This document shows, in pieces, positions 16,901 through 24,869 of a stretch of DNA of 64,000 nt; the first letter of the stretch is position 1, and the number at the start of each line of letters is the position of its first letter. Source of the stretch: Sphingopyxis sp. 113P3 (GTDB lineage Bacteria; Pseudomonadota; Alphaproteobacteria; Sphingomonadales; Sphingomonadaceae); assembly GCF_001278035.1 (NCBI RefSeq), contig NZ_CP009452.1:3629501-3693500 (forward strand), written 5' to 3'. Below the pieces are notes generated by a model, which was not told the origin of the DNA, made no database searches, and was given only the letters and a program-made list of their open reading frames with translations. The translations under genes and the position numbers were made by a program.

Positions 16901-19900
16901 GGCCTCCGACGAGCGTGCCGAAATCATCCGACGACGATTTGGTGTTGCCTGTCCATTCGCGCGCCGCCTCGGACTTGGTGACGCTGCTTGCGGCAAGCGC
17001 GCTCACATAGTCTTCCGAGACGCCCGTCAAGGTGACGGTCGCATCGCCGCGGCCCGCATTTACAGATGTACCGCCTTTGACGGTGCCCTCGATCGTCGCC
17101 GAAGCATCGCCTTGAGCTGCCGCGGCGCCATAGGTTGCACTCGAATTTTCCGAAGCCGTCGCCACTCCAGTGGTCGCATCGCGGACATACAACCGCGCGG
17201 TCGAAGTCTCGCTGTCGATGCCATTGTTGGCACTGACCGAGAGATTGCCGCCGACGATCGCCTTGGCTCCAACTTCGGCCGAGGCCGACCCTACGCCATT
17301 GACGGTAACCGACCCGCCAACGGTATCCTGGCTTGCCGTTGCCTTACCGTCGATCACAACCGAGCTCGCACCGTCTGAGACGACTAAGGTGCCACTGGTT
17401 TTCGTGGTGAGTTCGTCCGTGACGTAACTTCCCTTCGTGATTGTCTGGGCGATGTTGCCCGACTCGTCCGAGGTCTGGGCCGCTGCGCCCAAGGCGTTGC
17501 TGGCCACATTGTCTGCAACCGAGCCGCTGACGACCACCGTCGAGGAGTTTACACCCTGCGAAGTGACACTGGCGCTGCCGCCTGCGTTACTGCGCGCGAC
17601 CTGCCCCGCGATGATAACCTTGCTGTCACCCCCGGCGACCATAGCCGACGACGATTCGGAGCTAAATTTGCCCGTATAAGCGCCCGAGCCGTCGACATCG
17701 AGAACGGTCGTCGCGGCGCTACTGCTCTCAAATGACGTGTTAGCCACCCCTGAATTGCCCGCCACCGAGCTGACGTTGCCGAAGATCGCTCCGGTCGCGT
17801 TCACGGTGCTCGCCAGATCGGCAACCTGCGTCACGTTTCCTATCGCGGCGGGGAAGAAGTTCGTCGTGCCATTTGCCCCGGCATAGGTGCCAGTGACGTT
17901 CCCGCCTGTCGCGGTGTATACATCGCTTTGTGTCCGCTCCTCGGTGAAACTGGTTCCACCCTTGCCGTCGAGCACAGTCGTCGAGGCATACGTGCTGCCG
18001 CTTGACGATGCGCTGCCACCGCTCGCGGCATAGGTCGAGCCGCGGACCTCACCTTGGTTGAGGATCGTGATATCGCCGCCTGCGGTCAGATTTACATCCC
18101 CCGCGCTGTTGAAGCCGACGATCCCACCGGCTGCGTTGGTGAATTCGACCTTGCCCGTTGAGGACGTATTGGTCGATTCGTCAGCATAGCTGTACTTGGT
18201 GGTCGTCGTCCCGGCGGTGGCGTCGACAACCGGAGCGGCGGTCAGGATGGTGCGGCCATAAGTCGTGTCGTTGCCCGACGAAGCCCCATTCACGCCTCCT
18301 CCGATCGTACCGGCATTGGTGACGGAGACATCCTCGGTCGCACTCGCATTGACCAAGCCTTCGACCTTGCCGCGCGCTTCATTGATGACGCTGGCATTGC
18401 CCTTCGAGCGTGAAAAAGTCTCCTCATAGACATCGCTAAGAACAAGTGCGCCGGTGCTGTCGAACACGAGCGCCTGCTCGGTAACGCTGGCCGTGCCGTT
18501 CCCTGCCGTAGCGTTGAGATTGCCGCCGACCGAACCGCTATTCTCCGCCGAGGCATCGTTGGTCGCGAATGCAAGCACGGTGCCGCCCGCCGACCCGGTT
18601 TCGGCAATCACCACCGAAGCGTTGCCTGCGGATGGCGCATTCGTCGACCTTGTGGTGAGGCCGAGCTGAACGCCCTTACCGTCATAAGATTGCGTCTGAT
18701 CAAAAGTCGACTGGGAGCCGTTGCCGGCCCGAGCCGCCACGGCGCCAGCGACTGCGCCGGCATTGTTCACCGACGCATCGCTGGTCGCCGTGGCGGACAC
18801 ACTCCCTCCAACGGAAGCCTCCTCGGCAATTTCGATCCCAGCCTTGCCGGCCGCACTTGCCGAGCTGTTCGAGTCCACAATCGTGAGCAGATTGCCGGTG
18901 GCGTTCCGCGTCGTCGTCGTGCTACCGGCATTCGTCGAGGAACCCGCCCCTGCGGTCGCATTCAGCGCGCCCTTGACCTCGCCAGCGTTGACGATCGACG
19001 CATCGCGCGTCGCTTGGGCATTGGCCGCCCCGCCGACAGCTCCGGTCACAGTGACGCTGATCGTTGAATCGCCCGTGACCGCAGCGCTGCTGTAGGTATC
19101 GACGCGTACCAGATCGACGGTGTCCTTGCTGTCGCGCGTCACGACAGTCTTGTTCGCCGCGTTGGTGTTATACGCCGGAGTTGCATTCACAGCACCTTCG
19201 ACGCTTCCGGCGACTGCGATATCGACGGTACCGTTGGCGACGCCCGTGACGGAATCGAGCTTGCTGGTCGCAGCCGTGTCAATCTTGACGGTGCCGGCCT
19301 CGTAGACAAGGCTCCCTTCGCTGGTCACAACCGATTTGCTGGCGACCGGAGCGGAGGAGGTGTTGACCACGGTGACGGTCGAGCCGCCTGAATAGCCCAC
19401 GAGGTCTCCCGCCGTACCCTTCGCCTCGATGTTGACGTTACCGACCTGCGCAATGAAGGTCGCATCGCCTTTTACCTTGCCGTCAGCACTCCCGACGTCG
19501 CCGAAGGCGGCACTGACCTCGCCGCTCTTGTAGACTTCAGTCGTCGTGTCGCCGGCCGTGGTCGACGTGACGCTGGCGACCGATTGAAGGAGGACATCAC
19601 CCGAGCGAATGGCGCCCGAGGAGGTCAGCGCAAGATTACCGGGGCCCTGGATGTTGATTCCATTGTGAATCGTCCCGCTATTGTCGAGCGAGACGGTCCC
19701 GCCGAACCCATTCGCCGAGAAGCCGCCTGTGATGAGACCGCTGTTCGTGGCGGTCAGCTTGTTATCGGCCTTCGCGGACGAACCGCCGAGAGCAACGCCG
19801 ACGATATCGGTCACGGCGCCGGCCTTGTCGACATCGCCGATGCTGCCGGCGTTACCGAAGACTATCTTGCCATCGCCCTGTCCTGCCGCGGGAGCGAGCC

Positions 19901-20144
19901 CGATCGTCCCGGGACCCGTCACCTCACCCTTGGACGTCACGGTGATCGTGATGTCGCGATCAGGCGCCGCCTTGGCAGCATCGATTTTCGCCTGGACGCT
20001 CGCGGCCGTTTCCGCGGCGCTCACCTCCACCGTCTGCTCGGCGTTCGCACTGTCCGCGATCAGCGCTGAAATCGGGAAGGCGGCTGAAACCAGCAGCGCA
20101 CTCTTGGCGAAGCGGCGCAAGGAAGAAGTGGAGTTGGTCGTCAT
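13971..20144 (-). CDS. Giant autotransporter adhesin-like protein
   Basis: This encodes 2057 residues. Residues 1-35 form a signal peptide ending SANA. The passenger (about 36-1780) is a long Gly/Ala/Ser/Thr/Val-rich beta-helix-like region with imperfect repeats of roughly 90-110 residues. Each repeat pairs a turn like DASVNNAGAVAGAV with a threonine/serine-rich spacer. The last 270 or so residues form the translocator beta-barrel, ending in GVTFQF with the terminal phenylalanine needed for BAM-dependent assembly. The start has AGAGGA upstream. It should be displayed on the outer membrane and act in adhesion or as a surface layer. A PKMT-like methyltransferase follows and a small regulator is divergent. 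Ligand is unknown. Confidence 0.92.
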   Translation of the reverse strand: MTTNSTSSLRRFAKSALLVSAAFPISALIADSANAEQTVEVSAAETAASVQAKIDAAKAAPDRDITITVTSKGEVTGPGTIGLAPAAGQGDGKIVFGNAGSIGDVDKAGAVTDIVGVALGGSSAKADNKLTATNSGLITGGFSANGFGGTVSLDNSGTIHNGINIQGPGNLALTSSGAIRSGDVLLQSVASVTSTTAGDTTTEVYKSGEVSAAFGDVGSADGKVKGDATFIAQVGNVNIEAKGTAGDLVGYSGGSTVTVVNTSSAPVASKSVVTSEGSLVYEAGTVKIDTAATSKLDSVTGVANGTVDIAVAGSVEGAVNATPAYNTNAANKTVVTRDSKDTVDLVRVDTYSSAAVTGDSTISVTVTGAVGGAANAQATRDASIVNAGEVKGALNATAGAGSSTNAGSTTTTRNATGNLLTIVDSNSSASAAGKAGIEIAEEASVGGSVSATATSDASVNNAGAVAGAVAARAGNGSQSTFDQTQSYDGKGVQLGLTTRSTNAPSAGNASVVIAETGSAGGTVLAFATNDASAENSGSVGGNLNATAGNGTASVTEQALVFDSTGALVLSDVYEETFSRSKGNASVINEARGKVEGLVNASATEDVSVTNAGTIGGGVNGASSGNDTTYGRTILTAAPVVDATAGTTTTKYSYADESTNTSSTGKVEFTNAAGGIVGFNSAGDVNLTAGGDITILNQGEVRGSTYAASGGSASSSGSTYASTTVLDGKGGTSFTEERTQSDVYTATGGNVTGTYAGANGTTNFFPAAIGNVTQVADLASTVNATGAIFGNVSSVAGNSGVANTSFESSSAATTVLDVDGSGAYTGKFSSESSSAMVAGGDSKVIIAGQVARSNAGGSASVTSQGVNSSTVVVSGSVADNVASNALGAAAQTSDESGNIAQTITKGSYVTDELTTKTSGTLVVSDGASSVVIDGKATASQDTVGGSVTVNGVGSASAEVGAKAIVGGNLSVSANNGIDSETSTARLYVRDATTGVATASENSSATYGAAAAQGDASATIEGTVKGGTSVNAGRGDATVTLTGVSEDYVSALAASSVTKSEAAREWTGNTKSSSDDFGTLVGGLSGRTFEESVSTQTTTIGGKATVLVDSAQALKDKAAAATDNVYAAGVSGASVTITNGSIVTSDVGAESYVFNSVDTNTTSDDGKGTVNLTSSTTTTIVGGPATITNAGLIGDDARAASATSATVSNTGQIGDVASASAIVIGSNATSATTNFGKASLQSVTETFTPVVALGTASVTNAEGATIGGDIFVDAGEGTVTNDGTVAGTTVLGRNIDTASVTEVRTDTSTDTSYTPAAALLAQTYTVNQNGVAGGFAVIGGLDNDPTGEGATLTSDVKATINLNSGSATLGSITGERDADGNRTTNTTVNLVGSGFLGADAILYPNQSWPLGDDRPNPLLSLGKDAQTHFGGSNYQVRVVGVETLNKEGAGTFVINGAPYDPGLPGDEPAYTLDVGNFNINAGEIQLTTSQSDGAEFGVRGNINNAATLVVGRRITPGQNLFGNSLVGQTELIDGITLRQVGDFNQSAEGTIIVGVTPTLIRVQRSEVSGGASLPEPLGPVAGGVYVGYFTTPQALGYDADNSRVDITGNLNLAGNVAVNVYRDSLYANGDGYTLFTYTGTGAVSAAAMPTLTSPYVGFSLVHDTTTKEVRLEVKRSSYAGGATNLNSVAAAVGLDTALNSAIGRIRNDAAGGAGFASVTELGYAQDIANVATALDFRLSSDQAAALFNELSSGEIYGSLAAVDQNGVFGQTLDMLANRRSVGGDFATQLWLNPVGNWAKFGDGDPYGASNIRANSYGLAGGLDFAYAPSGAFGFGGAYAEHDIAARGTPEAVDGRTWTVGAYVTQGFGPIYANAKLAFGWTNYDATRTMSLLARTAEASINAKQLDASVEVGYDYRTGNVTVTPYGKLVLRRTSLEGFTESGAGAFSLDVEGRAKTVFSPVLGVKLSTETEVSDSVTLRPFAKASYTFQGDLPNDVTVSYIGGGDKFVLRGAQPDSYGTVEAGFEATVADRLNLFFTGSQIFGGDNKVTGLRGGVTFQF

Positions 20145-20467
20145 GTTTTATCCTCTGCTTTAAATAAGTATGGCGAATGGGCGCACCGCGCCCGATGCAT
20201 GAGCGTGGCCATCAAAACTGTGAAAATCTTAGAAGTCGAAGTATTCCCCCTGATACAGACCAGTCGCCTGATCGATCAAAGAGGCAAATGCCAATTGCTG
20301 CGTTCGCTCAGCGTGATTATCGCGTTTCTTATGCGTTTCTTTATCGTTATTAATTCGTCGCGACCCTGTTCGGCATTGCCCCCGCCTTTCGCGCCGTCCT
20401 AATCCGCCCTCGGGGAATCGTGTCATTACTTGCGCGGGAGAAGGGAAAGAGGGTGGAGGTAAACGGT
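20145..20467. promoter_or_regulatory. Divergent promoter region between autotransporter and regulator
   Basis: These 323 bases separate the leftward autotransporter from the rightward regulator. The central part (about 20260-20360) is noticeably AT-richer than its surroundings, as expected for a control region. No sigma-54 or EcfG box and no strong palindrome is obvious. Both transcripts presumably start here. Confidence 0.5.
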
Positions 20468-20950
20468 ATGGCCCTTTATCGGCTCCGGCTATTGGGAGCG
20501 TTTCAATTGGTTGCGCCGAACGGACAGCGTCTTGACGTCACCAGCAAAAAGGCGATTGCCCTGCTCGGTCTTCTGGCCAGCGCCAATTCGGGTGAGCGAT
20601 GGCGCGCGTGGATACAGGATAAGCTTTGGGGCTCGCGCGAGCTACGCCAGGCGCAAGCAAGCTTGCGCCGTGAACTCCATGGCCTGCGCAAGCTGACCGC
20701 GGGATCGCCCTTCCCGCTCGTTGAGGCGACCTCGCGAACCGTTCGGCTCAATCTGAACGTCGTCGATGTCGATATTCGCAGCGAAGACGCCCTGTTGCGA
20801 TCTTCGGGCGAGTTTCTCGAGGGCATTGATATCGCGGGGGAGGAATCTTTCGAGGAGTGGCTCCGGGAAATGCGCAACAATCTTGCGGACCTGTCGGGAC
20901 CAATGCCTCTGGCCGGCAAGCAATATCATTCCTCAGTTGGTCTCGATTGA
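20468..20950 (+). CDS. Stand-alone winged-helix (SARP/BTAD-like) regulator
   Basis: This encodes 160 residues. The ATG at 20468 has GGAGG eight bases upstream; the frame opens earlier, at 20420. The N-terminal 100 residues resemble the OmpR-type winged helix of SARP-like activators (LLGAFQLVAPNGQR, SKKAIALLGLLA, GERWRAWIQDKLWGSRE, LRRELHGLRKL). A short region follows with FLEGIDIAGEESFEEWLREMR, which in longer relatives leads into a BTAD or TPR domain; here the protein stops soon after. It is divergent from the autotransporter and is a paralogue of the IS-broken gene at 10663-12121. Control of the autotransporter locus is inferred from position. Confidence 0.8.
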   Translation: MALYRLRLLGAFQLVAPNGQRLDVTSKKAIALLGLLASANSGERWRAWIQDKLWGSRELRQAQASLRRELHGLRKLTAGSPFPLVEATSRTVRLNLNVVDVDIRSEDALLRSSGEFLEGIDIAGEESFEEWLREMRNNLADLSGPMPLAGKQYHSSVGLD

Positions 20951-21286
20951 ATGCATCAGCCTGCTCACTGGTGGAACGCGTCCACGAAATCACGATAGCT
21001 GCGCGCGCTGCCCTTGCAAGACTTTACCCCGGTTGGAAAGGCGGCGGCGCAGTTGGGGCCGGGACGAGGAGAAAAATGTCCCGGCCCCGCTTGTTTACAC
21101 TGACGACCTACGGTTTTTCCTCCACCTTCAATCAGAGTCCGGATCCGATGATTGGGAATATCGGATGAAGCATGAGAGGAACGATGAGCAGATTTCGGTT
21201 TACCGAGGAAAGCGAAGGTGGATCGAAAGCTTCCCGAAGCTGGCTGCAAGCCAAATTTGGGTCCGGTCCCGCGCACGCGCGGCCCC
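20951..21286. other. Intergenic region without a convincing gene
   Basis: Apart from the hairpin at 21055-21092, no frame here has a believable start and composition. It separates the rightward regulator from the leftward M20 peptidase, so both genes end towards it. Confidence 0.5.
21055..21092 (+). terminator. GGCCGGGAC-type hairpin terminator
   Basis: GGGGCCGGGAC and GTCCCGGCCCC form a perfect 11-bp stem with a 12-base loop, followed by GCTTGTTT. The core matches two hairpins at 53977 and 54137, so this looks like a recurrent terminator type in this genome. Confidence 0.6.
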
Positions 21287-22660
21287 CTATTTAGACAGGT
21301 CGCGCAGCAAGCTATCCCAATGCGCAAGCGCCGGGGCGATCGCAGCGACGGGGACGCGTTCGTTGAGGCCGTGCGCGAAACTGTCGCTCGCCTTGGAAAA
21401 GAGGCCCGCGACCCCGTAGCTGGGCACGCCCGCGGCGCGGAAATGGAGACTATCCGTTGCCCCCGCGCTCATCGCCGGAATGATCGGCAGGCCCGGCGCG
21501 CGCGCATGCACGGCCTTCGTCACCGCCGCCATGACGTCGGCGCGGAGCGGCGAGGCGTCGCTCGCGGTCGCCTCGGGGTCAGTCTTCACTGCAACGGCAG
21601 GATCTGCGATCACTTTTTCGAGCTCGGCGCGCACCGTCTCGACGCTCACGCCAGGAAAGATGCGGCAGTTGATGTTTGCGGTGGCGCGTTGGGGGAGCGC
21701 ATTTTCAGCGTGGCCGCCCTTGACCATCGTCGGCACGCAGGTGGTCCCGATCTGCCCGACATACTCGGGCTCAGAGCGAATCGCCGCAATTGCCTTTGCA
21801 TCGGCGGGGTCTCCCGCAAAGGCCTTGAGCGCACCGCCGATTTCCCCGCCGACCTGATCGGCAACGATCGGCATGCCGACCCTCGTCAGCTCATTTTGTT
21901 GCGGGGCAAACCGGTAGGCCCCGACCTTCGCCAGCGCGTTTGCCAGCTGAACGATCGCATTGGTGTCCGACGGGCGCGAACTGTGGCCGCCGGGGTTTGT
22001 CACTTCGAGCGTGAAATCGGCATAGGTCTTCTCGCCCGCCTGGAGCGCGTAATATTTGGGCATGCCGTCCTCGCCGATGAGCCCGCCGCCGCCATCGCCG
22101 TTCAGCGCAAACTCAGCGCCCTTATATCTGTCGGCGAGTGCCTGCGTCGTCACCATCGCGGTTTCCTCGTCGCCCGAGAGCAAGAGGATGATCGATCGTT
22201 CGGGCGTGAAGCCCTCCTTCTTGAGCTGCGCGAGGGTCGCAACCATCATCGCGACGTCGAACTTGTTGTCTTCTGATCCGCGGCCAAAAATATAGCCATT
22301 CTCCTCCACCGGCACGAAGGGATCACGCGTCCAGTCCTTCGCATCGGCCTCGACCACGTCCATATGACCAAGCAGCAGGATCGGCTTTTCGCTGCTGGCC
22401 CCCTTCAGCGTCGCTGCAAAGCTCGCGGTCTCGCCGATCGGCGTGATCTCGATATCGGCATCGGTGAAACCGGCCGCCTTGAGCACCCCGGCATAATAGG
22501 CCGCAAGCTCGGGCACCTTGCCGCGACCTTCGACGGTCGGAATCGCAATGCTGTCGATCAGGATCTTCTTCGCCGCATCCAGGTCGGCAGGCTTGGCGTG
22601 GACCGGCGCCGCAGCAAGAATCGCAGCGGCGAGAGCGAAGGGAGCGGTGAAGTGGCGCAT
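21287..22660 (-). CDS. M20-family metallopeptidase, secreted
   Basis: This encodes 457 residues from the ATG at 22660; the frame opens earlier but only this start gives a clear signal peptide (MRHFTAPFALAAAILAAAPVHA). Metal-binding motifs of the M20 family follow: LLGHMDVVEAD (about 100), GRGSEDNKFD (about 131) with the bridging aspartate region, and LSGDEETAM (about 165) with the catalytic glutamate. A dimerisation domain interrupts the catalytic domain as usual (TNPGGHSSRP). It should be a periplasmic zinc-dependent carboxypeptidase or dipeptidase. Substrate is unknown. It stands alone, ending towards the hairpin at 21055. Confidence 0.9.
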   Translation of the reverse strand: MRHFTAPFALAAAILAAAPVHAKPADLDAAKKILIDSIAIPTVEGRGKVPELAAYYAGVLKAAGFTDADIEITPIGETASFAATLKGASSEKPILLLGHMDVVEADAKDWTRDPFVPVEENGYIFGRGSEDNKFDVAMMVATLAQLKKEGFTPERSIILLLSGDEETAMVTTQALADRYKGAEFALNGDGGGGLIGEDGMPKYYALQAGEKTYADFTLEVTNPGGHSSRPSDTNAIVQLANALAKVGAYRFAPQQNELTRVGMPIVADQVGGEIGGALKAFAGDPADAKAIAAIRSEPEYVGQIGTTCVPTMVKGGHAENALPQRATANINCRIFPGVSVETVRAELEKVIADPAVAVKTDPEATASDASPLRADVMAAVTKAVHARAPGLPIIPAMSAGATDSLHFRAAGVPSYGVAGLFSKASDSFAHGLNERVPVAAIAPALAHWDSLLRDLSK

Positions 22661-22719
22661 GAGGGGACTATGACGCGTGCCGGCCGCTTCGCAGGAGGGG
22701 ATCGTGGGCGGCTTGCGCC

Positions 22720-23310
22720 TCATGCAGCCAGCGCCTGCGCCAGAGTGCCGCCGGCAAGCCGCGCGGTGGCGAGAAGGCGGGGCAGATCGTGACCGTTGCG
22801 CGCTTTTGCCGAAAGCCCCGACATGGTGGTGGATACATAATCGGCCACCGAAGCTGCGCCCTCGGGATGCCGCGCCGCGATATAATCGCGGATCCTGTCC
22901 TCTGCCGCGCGGTTCAACGCGCACGCCGCTTCGCGGGCCTCGGCATCATTGCAGCGCGTGCCTTCAATAACGAGGCAGCCGGTCGCCCCAGGATCGGCAG
23001 CGTAGCGCCGCGCCGCCTCCTCGAGCAGGGCTGCGAGCGCGTCGGCCACCGGCACGTCCTCCCGCAGGATCTGGTCGAGCGGGATGGCACCCGTGCCCGC
23101 CCAATGATCGAGCACGCGTGCATAGAGACCGGCCTTGCTACCGAAGGCTGCGTAGAAACTTGGCGGATTGATCCCCAGCGCATCGGTGAGGTCCGACACG
23201 CTGACCGCGTCGTAGCCTCGCGCGTGAAATAGCCGCTCGGCTACCGCCACAGCGGCATCAGGGTCGAAGCGCCGCGGCCGCCCACGCGTGGAAGATTTAT
23301 TTGTAGTCAT
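22720..23310 (-). CDS. bdcR: TetR-family repressor, BdcR-like
   Basis: This encodes 196 residues with an N-terminal TetR helix-turn-helix (about 10-60: GRPRRFDPDAAVAVAERLF, then LTDALGINPPSFYAAFGSKAGLY) and a helical ligand-binding C-terminal domain. It is divergent from a bdcA homologue, 77 bp away, exactly as bdcR lies next to bdcA in Escherichia coli, where it represses bdcA. The shared region holds an 18-bp dyad over a possible -10 box. The bdcR name rests on this synteny and on the fold, not on a search. Confidence 0.8.
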   Translation of the reverse strand: MTTNKSSTRGRPRRFDPDAAVAVAERLFHARGYDAVSVSDLTDALGINPPSFYAAFGSKAGLYARVLDHWAGTGAIPLDQILREDVPVADALAALLEEAARRYAADPGATGCLVIEGTRCNDAEAREAACALNRAAEDRIRDYIAARHPEGAASVADYVSTTMSGLSAKARNGHDLPRLLATARLAGGTLAQALAA

Positions 23311-23324
23311 CGTTACAAAAAGCC

Positions 23325-23365
23325 TTGACGAAAGGATGTTTGGTTTTATGTAGTGCCTCCTACAT
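23325..23365 (+). promoter_or_regulatory. bdcA promoter with TetR-type operator dyad
   Basis: TTGACG (23325-23330) is a plausible -35 box. About 16 bp further, TATGTA overlaps the left arm of the dyad ATGTAG-TGCCTC-CTACAT (23348-23365). A repressor bound there would cover the -10 region and sits between the two divergent starts. Confidence 0.6.
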
Positions 23366-23387
23366 TATTTAGCAAGGAGTTCTCCCC

Positions 23388-24101
23388 ATGTCCGCGTTCC
23401 ATGAAAAATCGGTTCTGATACTGGGCGGCAGCCGCGGCATCGGCGCCGCGATCGTTCGCCGCTTTGCGGCCGAAGGCGCAAAGGTCGTCTTCACCTACAA
23501 TGGCTCGCGCGAGGCTGCTGAGGAGCTCGCGGCCGAGACCGGCGCCGCCGCCGTGCCGACCGACAGCGCCGACCGGGACGCAGTGATTGCGCGGGTGCGT
23601 GAGCGCGGTCCGCTCGATATCCTCGTCGTCAATTCCGGCATCGCACTCTTCGGCGACGCTCTCGATCTCGACCCCGACGAGGTAGACCGGCTGATCCGCA
23701 TCAACGTGACCGCTCCCTATCATGCCGCGGTCGAAGCCGCGCGGCACATGCCCAAAGGGGGGCGCATCATCGTGATCGGTTCGGTCAATGGCGACCGCAT
23801 GCCCGTCCCGGGCATGGCCTCCTACGCGCTCAGCAAGTCGGCGCTGCAGGGCATGGCGCGCGGGCTTGCGCGCGACTTCGGACCGCGCGGGATCACGATC
23901 AATGTCGTGCAGCCGGGCCCGATCGACACAGATGCCAATCCTGAAGACGGTCCGATGCGCGATATGTTGCACGGCTTCATGGCGATCAAGCGCCACGGAC
24001 GTCCCGAAGAAGTAGCCGGAATGGTGGCCTGGCTCGCCGGTCCCGAGGCAAGTTTCGTCACCGGCGCGATGCACACGATCGATGGCGCATTCGGCGCTTG
24101 A
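23388..24101 (+). CDS. bdcA: SDR-family protein BdcA (c-di-GMP-binding biofilm dispersal factor homologue)
   Basis: This encodes 237 residues. The Rossmann motif LGGSRGIGAAIVRRF is at about 11-25, NSGI at about 84, and the catalytic Ser/Tyr/Lys in IGSVNGDRMPVPGMASYALSKSALQGMARGL at about 130-160. The stretch GPRGITINVVQPGPIDTDANP and the end GAMHTIDGAFGA are near-identical in memory to E. coli BdcA, a short-chain dehydrogenase relative that binds cyclic di-GMP and promotes biofilm dispersal. The ATG has AAGGAG upstream. The adjacent divergent TetR gene supports the assignment. Whether this homologue binds c-di-GMP or acts as an oxidoreductase cannot be told from sequence. Confidence 0.88.
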   Translation: MSAFHEKSVLILGGSRGIGAAIVRRFAAEGAKVVFTYNGSREAAEELAAETGAAAVPTDSADRDAVIARVRERGPLDILVVNSGIALFGDALDLDPDEVDRLIRINVTAPYHAAVEAARHMPKGGRIIVIGSVNGDRMPVPGMASYALSKSALQGMARGLARDFGPRGITINVVQPGPIDTDANPEDGPMRDMLHGFMAIKRHGRPEEVAGMVAWLAGPEASFVTGAMHTIDGAFGA

Positions 24102-24210
24102 GGTGGCGGAAGGGGCGGCCCCCTCGCGGCCGCCCTTCATCGACAGGCTTTTGCACGTTAGGAGCTGGGCATAGATCCGCGCATCCCAGGCGTGCTTCGT
24201 CCCTGGGAGA

Positions 24211-24864
24211 TTATATTCTTTTTCCCTGTGGCGCCGGCGTCTTGGGCTTGTAGCGGCAGAGGTCTGCAACCGGGCAGCGCCAACATTCGGGGGTGCGCGC
24301 CTTGCAGATGTATCGGCCATGAAGAATCAGCCAGTGGTGCGCGCCGGTTCGAAAGGGACCAGGCACCTTCTTTTCCAGCTGCTTTTCGACGGCGAGCACC
24401 GTTTTTCCAGGCGCAAGGCCGGTGCGGTTGCCGACGCGGAAAATATGGGTGTCGACCGCGAATGTCTCGGCCCCGAAAGCCGAGTTCATGACGACATTGG
24501 CGGTCTTGCGACCGACGCCCGGCAATGCGACCAGCGCGTCGCGGTCGGCGGGAACCTCGCCGGCAAATTCGCGCACGAGAATCTCCGACAGCGCAATGAC
24601 ATTCTTCGCCTTTGCGTTGAAGAGCCCGATAGTCTTGATGTGCTCCTTCAGTCCCTCTTCGCCGAGGTCGAGCATCTGCTGCGGCGTCTTCACCAGCTCG
24701 AACAGCTTGCGCGTCGCCTTGTTCACCCCGACGTCGGTCGCCTGCGCGGACAGCACGACGGCGACGAGCAGCTGATAAATATTACCATAGTCAAGCTCGG
24801 TCTGGGGGTCGGGATCGAGATCGGCAAGGCGGCGGAAGAACTCGAAAACCTCCGTCCTGGTCAT
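24211..24864 (-). CDS. nth: Endonuclease III
   Basis: This encodes 217 residues from the ATG at 24864. It is a base-excision-repair DNA glycosylase/AP lyase for oxidised pyrimidines. The helix-hairpin-helix LPGVGRKTANVV at about 115-126 holds the catalytic lysine, and VDTHIFRV at about 138 the catalytic aspartate. The C-terminal C-x6-C-x2-C-x5-C motif (CKARTPECWRCPVADLC) binds a 4Fe-4S cluster. Length is normal. The start lies 5 bp after the dapB stop in the same direction, so both are probably cotranscribed. Confidence 0.96.
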   Translation of the reverse strand: MTRTEVFEFFRRLADLDPDPQTELDYGNIYQLLVAVVLSAQATDVGVNKATRKLFELVKTPQQMLDLGEEGLKEHIKTIGLFNAKAKNVIALSEILVREFAGEVPADRDALVALPGVGRKTANVVMNSAFGAETFAVDTHIFRVGNRTGLAPGKTVLAVEKQLEKKVPGPFRTGAHHWLILHGRYICKARTPECWRCPVADLCRYKPKTPAPQGKRI

Positions 24865-24869
24865 CGTCT

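Noticed and set aside
14800..19700. Possible CRISPR array suggested by repetitive sequence
   Set aside because: Repeats are long, diverged and coding; there are no short identical repeats with unique spacers and no cas genes.
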